Shown here piece by piece: positions 24,772 to 36,900 of a stretch of DNA of 64,000 bases. Below the pieces are notes generated by a model, which ran no database searches, was not told the DNA's origin, and saw only the letters and a list, made by a program, of their open reading frames with translations. A program made the translations under genes and the position numbers. The stretch comes from Gautieria morchelliformis (Eukaryota; Basidiomycota; Agaricomycetes; Gomphales; Gomphaceae): positions 22,520-86,519 of the forward strand of contig WHVA01000479.1 of assembly GCA_015179125.1 (NCBI GenBank), in the 5' to 3' direction. The first letter of the stretch is position 1. Each line of letters opens with the position of its first letter.

Positions 24772-24866
24772 ACTCACGGCTGCAACTGATTCGTGCTCCT
24801 CCTTACATACAGTAAGGAAGAGCACAAATGTGTCGCAGCCGTGAGTATTTTCAAAATACTCACGGC
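24772..24866. repeat. consecutive fold-backs around the exon donor site
   Basis: The segment actcacggctgc... at 24772-24806 pairs imperfectly with 24812-24846. The second arm then runs into a perfect 29 bp palindrome at 24838-24866 (14 bp arms gccgtgagtatttt around one base). The same exon-end/donor sequence is therefore present three times in alternating orientation. Confidence 0.8.
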
Positions 24867-25200
24867 TTGCTGTCTTCTTGTTTGCAATATTTTGCATGAA
24901 CTGACGAATTACTACGCAGGGACCATGCCTTTATATTTGATCCCCCGCGCTACTAGTAGTGCCCGACACAAAAATTATTCTATGGAATTTCTACAACAGA
25001 ACTGACGTGCCAACGACTCCCCTCGAACGATCCTTAATCGACGTGTTCGGCCCGAGCATTATATTATGTGTGCGGATACTCTCCCGAAGAAGAAAGGGCG
25101 CAGCAAATTTTGACTCCAGGTTTGTCTGGTATTGCCTGCCCTTCAACCGTGCAGACATCCAGGCACGGTCTTGAGTCGTCCGGAATCTTGCCAACCCCGC

Positions 25201-25440
25201 TCGTCACTCCTAGTTACACTCTCCTACTTTTTTTAACTCTTAAGTATTCTTTCTGTATTGCTATTTGAAATTATTATATTAGGTTAATCTCTAAGAAACT
25301 AAGAAACCACAGTAATCTTCATAACTACTTATCCGTCCCATGCGTATTGTAAGAATTTGCTGCTCTTCGCAGTGGGGGCTCACAATCTCGCCGCGCACGG
25401 GAAATTTGCAGTTTGCTCCTATGGGAGATCAGAGGGCGAG
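25201..25440. repeat. duplicated 3' flank of the repeated-exon gene
   Basis: This segment is a diverged copy of about 23409-23637, sharing ctaagaaactaag, ccacagtaatcttc, gcagtggggg and gagatcagagggcgag in the same order. It shows that the broken copy arose by segmental duplication that included the 3' flank. Confidence 0.8.
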
Positions 25441-25982
25441 CTAAAATCTGTAGGGAAGAATGTGCCGATGAGCGATCGTTTTACAGTGGTCATCGCCATG
25501 TTGTATTCGAGCCACCGATCTGCCAAAGACTGCTGGTGCACATCGATAACAAGCGTTAACAAGCGTTTACTCCAACCATACATGAGCTATTTGGAGAGAC
25601 AAAATGACTCAATTGCACGAGGTCTCCGCATGTCCATCTGTTACAGTGCTGTCGATGGATCGATATAGCTGGCTCGAGTCAGTTTGACTCAGATAGGTAA
25701 CTCGCCATGGAGCAATGGGCCAGTCCAAATGATTTCGTCACTAGAGAGCACCGACTCGACTCATCCAGACCATGATATGTATAATCGTGGAGGCGATGGC
25801 CGAGAGATATCAGCGGCTCCAAGCACCTAAGTACTTACTATGATTCGGTAGATTCGGTACTAGCGGCTCAGGCTGAACTCTAAAAACTTGAACGCCCGCG
25901 AGCTTGACCGCCTCAACTTAGCGCAGCTCTCATCCATACACTTTGCTCTTTATATTTCTACTTCTCATCTGTTCTAGACGTC
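25441..25982. other. intergenic, 5' flank of the Ran gene
   Basis: No gene recognised. It presumably contains the Ran promoter; the last 60 bp before the ATG are pyrimidine-rich. Confidence 0.45.
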
Positions 25983-27095
25983 ATGACCACCGAAATCCCT
26001 ACCTTCAAGCTCGTTCTCGGTACGTGTGTTCAGGCGTCCGCGTCGCGCGTGTGTAACTTGGCTGACTGATAAACCAATGGTCTCGCTGTGTCACTCGTGA
26101 AAACCTCGTCTTTCTATTCATCGACATGTCTCCTTCCTCTCATTTATCGCGTTTTGGATACAGTTGGTGATGGTGGAACGGGTAAAACAACATTCGTCAA
26201 GGTTTGTCATTTTTTCCCCTACCATGTGTCACTCCCTGCGATTGTGTCTGCATCTAACCCACATCACTCTAATAGCGTCACCTGACCGGAGAGTTTGAAA
26301 AAAAATACATCGGTACGTCGCGATCCGCCGCAGACCAGCGCGTTTTTTACAATCAGGAGACTCATGCCACACGCGTTTGTTGTTGACTAGCCACCCTCGG
26401 CGTGGAAGTCCATCCGCTCTCCTTCACCACCAACTATGGCACCATATGTTTCAATGTATGGGACACGGCAGGACAGGAGAAGTTTGGTGGCCTTCGTGAT
26501 GGATATTATATCCAAGGCCAATCTGGCATCATTATGTTTGATGTCACTTCGAGGATTACGTACAAGAACGTACCCAACTGGCACCGTGACCTTGAACGTG
26601 TATGCGAGAACATCCCCATCGTGTTGTGCGGTAACAAGGTCGACGTCAAGGTTCGTTGCCACTTTGTGGTTTGATGAGTGTGCAAGAAGCCCTGACGACA
26701 TTTAATATTCAGGAGCGTAAAGTGAAGACTGGGGCTGTGACTTTCCACCGGAAAAAAAATCTCCAATATTTTGAGATCTCCGCCAAGTCAAACTACAATT
26801 TCGAAAAACCCTTCCTCTGGCTCGCGAGGAAACTAGTCGGGTGCGTAGCAATTGCACAACGCCTTAATAACATTCTGATTATTCTTCTTTTATTTCTCTA
26901 GCAATACAACATTGGAATTCGTCGCCGCGCCCGCACTTGCTCCTCCCGAAGTCCAGGTTGATGCTAGCCTGATGGAGCAATACAACAAGGAGTTGCAAGA
27001 TGTGCGTTCACCCCCGTTTGACCGAACCACAATACTAAGTTGTTTTCTTACAGGCTGCTCATATGCCTCTGCCGGAGGAAGACGAAGACCTCTAA
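25983..27095 (+). CDS. Ran GTPase
   Basis: Seven exons (25983-26019, 26164-26201, 26276-26312, 26391-26650, 26713-26840, 26902-27001, 27054-27095) join to 213 residues, the usual Ran length. All G motifs are present: [13 protein letters not shown] (P-loop), [14 protein letters not shown] (switch I with its Thr), [18 protein letters not shown] (G3 and switch II with catalytic Gln), NKVD (G4) and [14 protein letters not shown] (G5). The C-terminus ends EEDEDL, the acidic tail typical of Ran, and there is no prenylation box. Ran drives nuclear import and export with RCC1, RanGAP and karyopherins, and spindle assembly. The yeast names are GSP1 and spi1. Intact by every sign. Confidence 0.96.
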
Positions 27096-27992
27096 ATATT
27101 TCCCTTAACCTTTCCATCTCCGCCACCTTACGCCACCACACGTTACATACTTACATGAACATCTGTCGCACCTTCTTTACTTCAGCTCACCCATTTCCGC
27201 TGTCCCGGTTCCTGTAACGCCCTCTCGCTTCGATTCGCCTCGTTCATACTGCATAAATGAGACCTTTTCGATTTGCTTTGGATAGGCGATGCTGGGTTTC
27301 GGTAATTGAATCCGTACGCTGGATTGTAATGCACCATAAGTGTGGCTGCAGCCTATAAACTGAATCCCATCCGAGTGATAATACGATGTTTCAGAGGACA
27401 TGTTGAGATAAGTATGGAATGATGACAGCTTCGCTTTCATGATTGTCAGAACCATGGTAATCCGGTCTTCTGCGATGCACGTGACCAGTGATTGGAAACA
27501 CTAAAATGAATAATGTCACTTCATAATTGGAAACTCAAGGAAGCCTTCGGCAAAGAGTACTGTACTGATGAGACTAGAAGTTTATACACACGAAACACCG
27601 AAAATGGACACCTTCACGTCGGTAGACTCGTATAACATTCTGCCGGCACTGGCTCAGTTTCAATGCCAGGTAGATGAACTCTTACTTAACGTACCCACTG
27701 TTGTTGTTATCGTTAACACACTGAGCCTATTAATTGAACTTGTTCTGTTACCTACAGGATGGCGGCCAAGCTAGACTGCCATTCATCCACCGGCCTGTCA
27801 ACCGGCAACGTCTAACGTGCACCGCCTCCTGGTCCTATGTCCTAATTGTCATTGGATCGTTGTTTTGCATTCACACCGTGCTGTACATGCCAGACACAAA
27901 ACCATCTCCGCACATCTGGTACAAGCTTTCTGGCAACCTCCCAACACACAGTTCCACTCTGTAGTTGGCACTAGGCCGTTATGGAAAAAAAT
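27096..27992. other. intergenic, no gene recognised
   Basis: A 68-codon frame at 27568-27774 and neighbouring frames have no family signature. The region separates Ran from the Rac-like relic. Confidence 0.4.
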
Positions 27993-29032
27993 ATGTATCA
28001 AATGTACGTGTTCACGTTTTCCTGCGTCTGTGGTGACCGGAGTGCCCTTCGACGTGCTTCATAGGTGTCGTAGTTGGTGATAGCGCGTAGTTGGTGATAG
28101 CGTCGGCAAGGTGTGTAGCCTGGCTTGGAGGTGCAGTCGGCAGTGGCACTAATCAAAGTTATCGTCATCTGCAGACGTGTCTTCTTTTCTCACATACCAC
28201 AAATGCATTTCCCGTAAGCTCCATTTCTCTGTCGACCTCCTGACTTGACTGTCCCAACGCTAGGAATACGTCCCTCCATGTATGCAGTATCTCCGTTGGT
28301 ATCTCCGTTGGTGTATTGCCTTGTTGATCTTCCGCTGCTCACCAGCATTCGACGGGTATGCGGCTGACGTCCTGGTAGACGGCAAGACCTTCGGTCTCGG
28401 TCTGTGGGATACGAGTCCAAAGGAAGAATACGACCGACTCCGCCCGCTATGTTACCCCCAAACAGATGTCTTCATTATCTGTTTCTCACTCGTCAGCCCG
28501 CCCAGTTATGAGAGCGTCAAGACGAAAGTATACTCCCAAGAATATTCTTTAAAAGATGCGCAGCCAACCTTTGCATTACTGACTTCGCTTTTCCACTGTA
28601 GTGGCTCCCCGAAGTATCTCACCATACACCGTCGGCTTCCATCGTCCTTGTTGGCACTAAACTTGACCTACGTCAGGATCCGTCAACGATTGAGAACTTA
28701 CGAGCGCGGTGCGTCACATCCCACGCGCCTGATAATCTCTCTGGCTCAGTTGGGCCATTCTGAACACAGAAACATGGCACCCATTACGCACGCACAGGGT
28801 GTGAGTATGCAGAAGGATATCGGTGCTGCCAAGTACCTTGAGTGCTCGGCATTGACGCAGGAAGGGGTGAGGAACGTGTTTGACGACGCAGTCCGGGTTG
28901 CAGGTGAGTGAGATACGAATGGGACGATACGTCTTGCTGCATGATGTCTAACATCCTTTTTCAGCATCCAGGCCGCCTCCCAAGTTGACTTCAAAGTCGC
29001 CTCGAAAGACATGCGTCTGCATCGTCGCGTAG
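27993..29032 (+). pseudogene. Rac/Cdc42-like small GTPase gene, broken in the P-loop
   Basis: Exons read IKCVVVGDSA, TCLLFSHTTNAFP, EYVPP, SFDGYAADVLVDGKTFGLGL, WDTSPKEEYDRLRPLCYPQT, DVFIICFSLVSPPSYESVKT, then [59 protein letters not shown] and a basic tail ending CIVA, a CaaX box. Order and spacing are those of fungal Rac. Defects: the P-loop coding sequence carries a tandem 17-nt repeat (cgtagttggtgatagcg twice, about 28069-28102) that shifts the frame and adds a TAG; the only nearby ATG (27993) is one base out of frame; the switch I Thr is replaced by Pro; and the switch II AGQ is SPK. Distal exons and introns are intact. Best read as a recently inactivated, already fast-evolving Rac paralogue. 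Confidence 0.78.
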
Positions 29033-29352
29033 TGCTCGCCGTACCAAGTGAATGTCCGGGTAAGGTAAGCTTCACACATCTTTCCATCTCCAATTACCCA
29101 CCACCTTCCTTGCCTTCGTCCCCAAGCTTGTCAAGACCTCCGTGGCAGCTTACGACATTCGATGGTGGAGGTCGTGCATCATTGGACACAAGAGAGCAGG
29201 ACACAGGGCGCGACAGTGCTAGAGGGAATACCCGTCCTGTGAGATTATGGTACTACATGTCAATGTTACAGTGATATCTATAAAACCCATCACGTAGGTC
29301 ACCGGTCATCGTGAGAGATACTGCAGCGTACAATTATTACTCTTCTACTAGA

Positions 29353-29369
29353 CCCGTGCGAAGCACGGG
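29353..29369. repeat. perfect 7-bp-stem hairpin, Helitron-terminus-like
   Basis: cccgtgc-gaa-gcacggg, preceded by ctactaga. GC-rich hairpins next to a CTRR-like tetranucleotide (here ctag just 5') are typical of Helitron ends. There is no rolling-circle replicase in the window, so at most this is a non-autonomous or relic end. Confidence 0.4.
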
Positions 29370-29404
29370 CGTAGGTCAGCGCATCAGGGTAAGCATTGCA
29401 AAAC

Positions 29405-29516
29405 AAAGTAGGATAAGTAAAACAAATTGGGATAAGTAAAACAAGTTATGATAAGTAAAACAAATTAGGATAAGTAAAACAAATTAAGTAGAGCAAATTA
29501 GGGTAAGTAAAACATC
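29405..29516. repeat. AT-rich minisatellite
   Basis: About six imperfect units of roughly 16-20 bp (ggataagtaaaacaaatt and variants) in tandem directly after the hairpin. Confidence 0.85.
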
Positions 29517-29687
29517 TCATCACAATTGAAAATAGATCAGTGACGGTGATCGCAGACCGGCCGCCGCCCCCCCTCCCCCCGCCCGTGCTCGTGCTATGCA
29601 GCCCGTCAGAGGTGGAAGCCTCGCCATGTCCGTGCCCACCCTCGATGCCTCCGCCGCCAACACTACTGACCCTCACCCCCCGCCCCC

Positions 29688-30030
29688 GCCGCGAGATACT
29701 ACAAGCCTTCGTCTACGCAGCCATCTACGACACCTCACCCTGCCCTTACAAGATCAACCCGCCCCCTACGGGGATGGTCGTCGGTCTTGCCCCATCTCTG
29801 TCATACCGTTCACTAACCTCACATTGTCGATCTCCCCTCCCCTCACCCCACAGGCGTATACGATCTCTTCCACTACGGGTGACACTCCTCCTTTTCGAGC
29901 CGTTGCACTCGTAGCTGACCTACTCACGCCTTGCTCCCCCAAGCCAAGCTCTCCGCTCCCTCCGTCTACCTCATCGTTGGTGTCTGCTCCGACGAGCTCG
30001 TGCACGCCCACGTACCAAAGCCCGCTGTAA
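29688..30030 (+). pseudogene. fragment of choline-phosphate cytidylyltransferase
   Basis: Segments, with plausible introns between them, read REILQAFVYAAI, YKINPPP, YGDGVYDLFHYG, THALLPQAKLSAPSVYLIVG and VCSDELVHAH. This is the order of the catalytic core of CTP:phosphocholine cytidylyltransferase (PCT1), with the HxGH-type motif (HYG...H) and the VGVCSDE strand. The residues between INPPP and YGDG that normally form RPVRI are missing, the upstream part is replaced by Pro-rich low-complexity DNA, and nothing of the family follows the VHAH segment. It is an isolated exon block, most likely captured or left over. Confidence 0.65.
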
Positions 30031-30668
30031 GGTCACCCCCGGTACGTAGCTATATAATGCTGTTATAATCGAGCCATATCTTTGCTTCCCGTATTCTTGA
30101 CAGAATAGGTGTGGGTGTGGTGGTTCTCTTACCAAAGTATCTGAATAATAATCCGTTTTATCTTCCGGCTGGACCCAGTTACCATACGCAGGCGTGGCTT
30201 CGACAAAATTCCGGTGTACTATTGAAATCGAGTATTAACGAACGTGCCGAAGTCCTTCAGGTACCCCTGAGTCGCCCCTCCTCCTTCAAGAGTCCTTTAT
30301 CCTCAGGAATATGTCCATTATAATCTAGACCGTCAAAATCAATGAGCCTGGTGCGCTCAGTCAGAAGCATGGTAGCACTAGTGGAACTCCCAGTTGAGGT
30401 CCCAAAATGTTCAACTCATAACCGTACACCAATCGAGGAGTGCACATTATTCATTAGTACAACGAAGACAAGCAAAGAACGGGTCTCCATGATACAACAA
30501 TACAGCAGCTACTAGAGCTCTCTTGATCAAGAACCAAAGAAATACAGGTGACCTTATGCCGCAGCAAGCAGCCAATTGATTACCCATTGGAGAAGCCGAT
30601 AACCCTAGGAAGCCAGCGAAAACCCGAAAGCGAAGTCAAAGCTAAGATAACTTGAAAACCCTGCCCCG
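30031..30668. other. intergenic, no gene recognised
   Basis: Short frames only. The region could include the 3' UTR of the RING protein gene, which ends at 30669 on the minus strand. Confidence 0.4.
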
Positions 30669-32479
30669 TCAACCAGCTCCAGGCACGAAGGGGGTACGGG
30701 TAGAGTTTCCTCCGCCATTCGCAGTCGAGTAGCTGACCCTTGGCGTTGCTGTACTTCGAGGCGGGAAGAAGCGATTCGATGGTGTGGAAGGTACGATGAA
30801 CCGGCGCTCTGTGGGAACCGTGCCTGAGTTTCCGTGTGTGTCTGGGGGCCTTTGTGAGACTAGCCGTGACTCAGTTGGTGTTGGGACGGACATAGGGAAC
30901 GGCCGCGGTTGGTGGGCGTGCTGCGGACGAGATTGGCGCGGTGTGGCGGCGGAAGGGTTTGCAGCGGGAGACTGTGCCTGCATCTGCAACTGTGTACGTT
31001 GTGCTAGAAAACGTGTGTGAATGCGTGTTTCTTGTTTGGTGATTTGGGAAAGTGGGGTAGTTTCGACGGCGTACCGCTTTGCGGCGGAATCTGACCCGCT
31101 GGTCGGAATGGCTTGCGGCCATTGATACTTGCTTTAGTACGAGAGGAAGTTGGAGGTGGTGGCATCCGCTGTTGCTGCTGTTGCTGCTGCTGCCTGTGCT
31201 GGTGATGATCCTGTGCTGCTGCTATATCTTGCTGCTGTCGCCCTTCTTCCTCCTGCTGTATTCGTCCATGTCCGTGTGGCTGTTGCTGATGTCGTAGGGG
31301 CTGAGTACGGAAGGTTGTGGCAGGTGGCTGATACGTATATTGCCTTGCCACGTCGCGATTGTAACGCATATATATGTCTATAGCCCAGTTGAGAACTCAC
31401 CCGAACCGACTCGACCCTGGTGGATCCCCATTCTCCTCATGTTGATGACGCCCGGTGTTCATTCCGCTGGGAAAGACTGGTTGTTGATGATCCGGAGGCA
31501 GGGTGAGCCGCGAGGGAGCTATGGGGGTAACGATTGTGCGTGGTGACGACGTTCTTGGTAGGGAGTGGCGACCCGTCAGGGTGAAGTAAGTCACACGTGG
31601 AATATCAAACGCCGGGCGTACCGGTTTGGGTGGGCGTCGGTGAGTGGCCGCTTACCGTTGATATTCCGAGTCTGACCTGGTTGATAAGAGAGCGCCTGGT
31701 CTACAGCGTCGTGCCGTTTAGGCCCGTAGGATCTCTGGTCGAAGTGCTGGTTTGATGTTTCACCAGCACTCATCCGAAGCTGCGCAACTTCTTGTCGAAG
31801 CTGCTCAATCTGGCTATTGAAAATAATATGATGGAGGGATCCGCAGGGTACAACAATACTGTGATAAAGAGCATTTTTACCTGCAAAACGCACGTACCTT
31901 CGTAACGCCTCGTTCTCTGATGCGACATCCTTGGTCTTGTTGATCGTAGCGCGTTGTTGGTTGCACTTGTGTTTGTAAAAACGAATGAGAGATGCCATCG
32001 TCTCCTGCTGAGACTTGGCGGCGCTGGCGATTGCATCGAGACTATGCGGTACGGAACGAAACCAGTCGCACATCGGGGGCATCATCTTCCCTCAGGTGAG
32101 GCGATCATACATGCACACAGCTTGATGGACTTACGTCTCGCTGCAAAGGAACGAGCTGTATCGCCCCCGCGCCACATGCTGCACAGCTCTGATCCGCATC
32201 TGAATCAACGATGCCACCCATCACTCTTTCCTCCCTGTGAGCGCTCATACACAGTCACTCACGGAGATGATTATTGCACAAGGTATGCCCGCATTCGGTG
32301 AGCCAGAATGGCACGCTCGGAGGCGCTGTGGGAGCGTTGTCGGGGTCCGCGATGAAGGGGAGGAAACATATTGCGCAGTAGACGAACTCCCAGTAGTCAA
32401 AATCACGAACAAGGGGGGATTCCTTCCAGATACGGTGGACATTCAGCAGGCTACAGACAGTGCTTGGTAGACGTGACAA
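30669..32479 (-). CDS. RING-finger, coiled-coil protein (Zip3/RNF212/HEI10-like layout)
   Basis: Minus-strand exons read DYWEFVYCAICFLPF, then PFWLTECGHTLCNNHL, and after an intron ADQSCAACGAGAIQLVPLQR. Together these make a C3HC4-type RING: CxxC, CGHxxC, H, CxxC. The next exon (MCDWFRSVPHSLDAIASAAK, then SQQETMASLIRFYKHKCNQQ) and following residues (EQLRQEVAQLR) form a coiled coil. The C-terminal half is low complexity, with Gln runs and Pro/Ser/Thr/Arg stretches ending PFVPGAG. RING plus coiled coil plus disordered basic tail is the layout of meiotic crossover SUMO/ubiquitin ligases, but I cannot confirm orthology. The start is uncertain: the first exon frame has no ATG before the RING (32479 is a TTG), so an upstream exon or other start is likely. 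Confidence 0.65.
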
Positions 32480-33964
32480 CGCGTAACGAGTGACGCCGGG
32501 GCTGACCTTTGCCTAGCCCCACAGTATCGAGAGTATCGAGTCACACAATGGACTTCCTTCGTATAGGTATCACCAGGGGGGTGATGTTGGTGGTAAGCAT
32601 CTGACATTCTTGCATGCACCGTCGATCCGCACACCGGATTATTTCTGCCTGGTATAATTTTAGCAGCCGTGGTCACTGTAATTAGCTACGAGCTCTCCTT
32701 TGAGTCCTTTCGCGACGATCGTATACAGTAGGACGACAACGTTTTAACTGTCATCGGTTTGGATCAATTGTACGCTGTGTCGAGTTGTTGGGACCGCTCT
32801 GGAATGGAACGTCGCCAATCCTTATTGTTTGTTCTAGGCTGTTCGTCCCTTCTACATGTTCTATCTTTATTAAACTTATCTCCAGGCGGTGTCTTGTAAC
32901 TAAACACAGTATACGGGTCTCACATGTCTCTGTCCTCTTGTGACCCCGTGGATTCCGCCAGCACTGGTACTGTTTACTTCAACCTCGATTGGAATTTGAC
33001 ATGCACACCTGAATGTGGCGATACCCACCGCCATTATCTATTTGGGGCAATCATTGTGATTGCATCGTGTTGGCCACAGAAGGATTACGGTACTGCGGTG
33101 CGGACGATGTTCCGCGCTCTGCCACGGCTCACCCAGGAGTCTTTACACAATCAAGCCTATGGTAGCAACCTCCGACACATGTGGTCGATCAGCGACGGCC
33201 GACATGATGAGTCCAAGCCGCAGTTGCAGACTTCCGCTTGACAACCTCCACTCTTTCCCACAAGACCCGGAACTGCCTTGTGTTTTGCTTCCACCCACGG
33301 AAAATACAATTGGGCCTGATGTCACATGACTCACATGCCAGAATACCTGCACGACTGACATCTCCTTGATTAGGGCGGGCCTGGTCATGTTTCCTGGCGA
33401 TATCAGCGGATGCTGTCCCTTCGCGCTCGCTTAGGGAAATGAAGGGCTCTTCAGCTAGAGTAGGAGAGTAGGAGGGATCCGGCCGACTCTCAGGGCGATA
33501 CGACTTGCCCGAAATAGGTGAAGCGCTTTGAACTCCTACCAAATTATATCTCCGCGCCTCCCGAACGAGTGCACGAGGGCTCGGTGCTTCTTGTGATATA
33601 GTTTTAGTTTGGCACTGATCCCATGGTCACTGGATCCAATCATCCAATTTGAGGGCAGCATGAGCACTGGTTTTCAGATACGTCTGACAATGCTGAGGGC
33701 TTGGAAAAAATACTACTCTCAGGCAGTATAGATATTTAATGTAAACAACGCTGGAGCCGCTTGGAGCTCGAAGATCATACCGCTTTTGTAGCTTTCGAAT
33801 CCACGGAAATTACGTAACTCCGATGAATTCTTGCCATGATGCCTGGTTTGGACTGCCTTACATGCGGCATACTACAAGGGTAGGGTGATGATGATATCTG
33901 CCAGTATTTCACCTATAAAAGTCTCTCAGTGCGACGCCCCCTCTTCTGCCCAACATATGCTAAT
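32480..33964. other. intergenic, about 1.5 kb
   Basis: No recognisable gene. Frames at 32924-33241 (plus) and 33143-33542 (minus) overlap and lack family signatures. It contains the divergent promoters of the RING and JmjC genes. Confidence 0.45.
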
Positions 33965-36900
33965 ATGCCGTTCGAGGACAGGCGTAGGGCTCTCATGGAG
34001 CAATCCCTCCCTCGTCAGCGTACGATGAGCGCCACGTCTGCACCGCCTCCACCACCACCACCACCACCAGCTACCTCGATGGTGCACATTGATGAAACCG
34101 CCTCAGCCACCTCGACTACCCTGCCGACTAATGTGAGTCCACCACCCGGCAATTGGGACGTAGACAGTCTCGTTAAGAGCGGCCCCCGCTTCAACCCTGT
34201 CCCCCGTGTATCAGCTTCTCTGCCTCGAGAGGTCTTACTCTCCGAGGTCCTTAAGTCCGAAGAGACAGGCACCCCGCTCATCATCGAAGGCTGGCACAAA
34301 CGCCCAGAGTGGAACCATACTCTGTTCAGCATGCAAGGCTTTGTGACAGACGGAAGTCAGCGTGAGTTTCGATACCTCAGTACTCATTTGCTTGTCGATC
34401 GCCCTTCGCCATGTAACTTTCCCAAAATCAACCTACTGATCGTCCGGCTGCCATCACAGTCGTCGATGTTCGTGATGTTCGCAGTTCGAAAGATACCAAA
34501 ATGCCTCTGAGTGAGCTGGCGCTCCATTATGAGACACAGTTAAAGGGCGATCAGCGGAATAGTGAGCCGTGGTATCTCCTTTGAACGAATGCAAGGCTGA
34601 TTTTTACAGCATCAGAGGGCCCCGTTCACTACGGGAAGGATATCCGTTGCCCCGAGAAATGGGAAGAATGGCTCAGATCCCATTTGCCAACCCATTTCCA
34701 CCCCTTTGGAGATAACGACATGATCTCCTGCCTACCTCCTAAGGTTGGTTCTATCCGACTATCCGCAGTTTATACTAATAATGAATATAGCACCGAGCTG
34801 AAACTCTAATGTGCTATATGGGTATTGAAGGCACATTCACGTCAGCGCACAAGGATCTGTGCGGCTCCTTCGGACACAACTTGATGTGTCATGCAACAGC
34901 TGGAGGATCGGCATTCTGGTTCATGTCGAGGACAGGTCCGCTCCAGAATGACCAGCCTGCGGCCTATTTCCACAATGAACTTGGTGTGGAACTGGATCAT
35001 GAGACCCATGAGGCCACTGTCGGACAGTTCCGCGCGGCACCATTTGATGTGTATGTGGCAGAACAAACCTTAGGTGACCTGGTCCTCGTGCCGCCACGCA
35101 GTTGTCATCAAGTTGTCAACAAAGGCGGCATCACCATCAAAATGAGCTGGAGCAGAATGGGCCTAAAGAGCCTTGAGTACTCGCTACACGCTGAACTAGC
35201 GTTATACCACAGGTACGCGCATTATTGGTAACGTCGTGCTTATGTTAACGGATCTGTAAGGGTGTGTCGTATGGAGATATATCGGGTGAAGCTGACTGTC
35301 TTCGCCGCCGTCCAAGAGTATACTCGGCGCTTTATAGACATGGCCCGGTCCCCCAGCTCTTCCGCCTCTACACCCCCACTTCATATCCCCCTGATTCTCG
35401 TCTTCCGGTCTCGTCGTGTCGTGACCCATCTCCGCCCGTCCAGTCGATGGCCGTTGCACCTTCGGCAGAGGCCGTCCGCGGTGTGGGGGCCACCCTCGAG
35501 AGTCTTCTCTCGCTTCTGAAAGAGATTCTCATTGAAGAATGGTGCCCTGACCATCGGAAACTCACGGATGATAGCCCCGCTACCGAGTGCCAGGAATTAC
35601 ACTCATGTGATTTCTGTGGCGCCGACATTTTTCAGTCGTTCTTCGCCTGCTCTGAATGCTCTGGTGGCGACGAAGCCTCTGAGTTCATATGTTGTCCGAG
35701 CTGTTACGTTGAGGGTCGTTCCTGTAACTGTGGCTCGGAGCGCATGAAGCCCCGCCAGAGCAGGCCATTCAGTGACCTCCTTCATGAGCTGAATAAGGGC
35801 GTGGACGCATTAAACAAGTATCAAATCCCTAGCAAGCAAATTCCAAAGGTCAATGACAGTACAATCGCATCATCCAAGCACCTGCAGACGTTTCATGCCG
35901 CATGTATGCTGCGGGATAAATTCTTGCGGGCCACTAGTGTTTGTCTTTTTGTAGTCTCTTCTTTGGACGGTTGTACTAAATATTGCACCGACAGAACCGT
36001 AGGGGAAGTACCCGATGTGCGACACGCTCTGAGCACCCATCGCACGACACAGCGTCGTCAGCCCACGTTCTGCAATGTCAGGCGTGCAACTCTGGCATGT
36101 GCTTCTCGCACATTCTTAAATCGTGCGATGTGCACGTCGCGGAGGCGCTGCTCATATCTGTACCTGACCCCAGTAATGCTACGTGGCACAAGAGACATGG
36201 CTCAAAACCAGGGAAGCGTAGGATCCCCTTAAGTGAACACCATGGCCGTGAGCGGGGCGACATGCAAACTCTTGCGAAGCGCATGGCGTGGGCAGCTGCG
36301 AAGTTCAGTAGGTGCCGTCCTGTGGACCAACGTGCCAAGATGGGGTTTTACGATCAGCTTGATTATCCGAAGCCAGCCGTGAACTTAGAGGTCGTCGGTT
36401 TGCCGCAGGTGAGAACATTATTAATTTGTATGCCTTAGCTTGATTTTTCTCATATATTCAGACTTCGTCCCATCCCGAGACTTCGCCTAGCCTAGCGACA
36501 GCGGCGATTCTCTATGGAAGTCCTCTCACAGTAAGCGGCTTGTACAATAATGATTCTAATACAATTAACATCTACTCAGCAATTATCTGATCTTGCATCC
36601 GAGAAACCTGTGGAGGACTCTAGTGATGATACTGATGACGGCTCGGACGAGACGTTCTCACCCCAACCTCGTAGGCCAACGAAGCGCGCTGCAGAACTTG
36701 CCGTTAAGTCAAGAGCCCCCGTCGAGCCCATGCAATGCACGTCCAGCACATCCACCGTCGAGCCGGTGGTTGAAGTAGCTCTCGTTCAACCTCGTAGGCC
36801 AATGTTATCAACGAAGCGCGCTGCAGAACCTGCCGTTAAGTCAAGAGCCCCCGTCGAGCCCATGCAACGCACGTCCAGCATATCCACCATCGAGCCAGTG

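Larger units (their letters stand above)
24579..25200 (+). pseudogene. degenerate partial copy of the repeated-exon gene
   Basis: Recognisable pieces are an exon A remnant (IQRESTIRKF, about 24625-24660), an exon-1-end remnant (aaggaagagcacaaatgtgtcgcagcc, as two parts near 24813-24840, followed by gtgagt) and a last-exon remnant from 24921, which starts ggaccat like the intact copy but has two consecutive in-frame TAG codons soon after CCCCCGCGC. Exon B and exon C are absent. Several pieces are also present as inverted copies next to themselves. It cannot encode a protein of the family. Confidence 0.75.
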
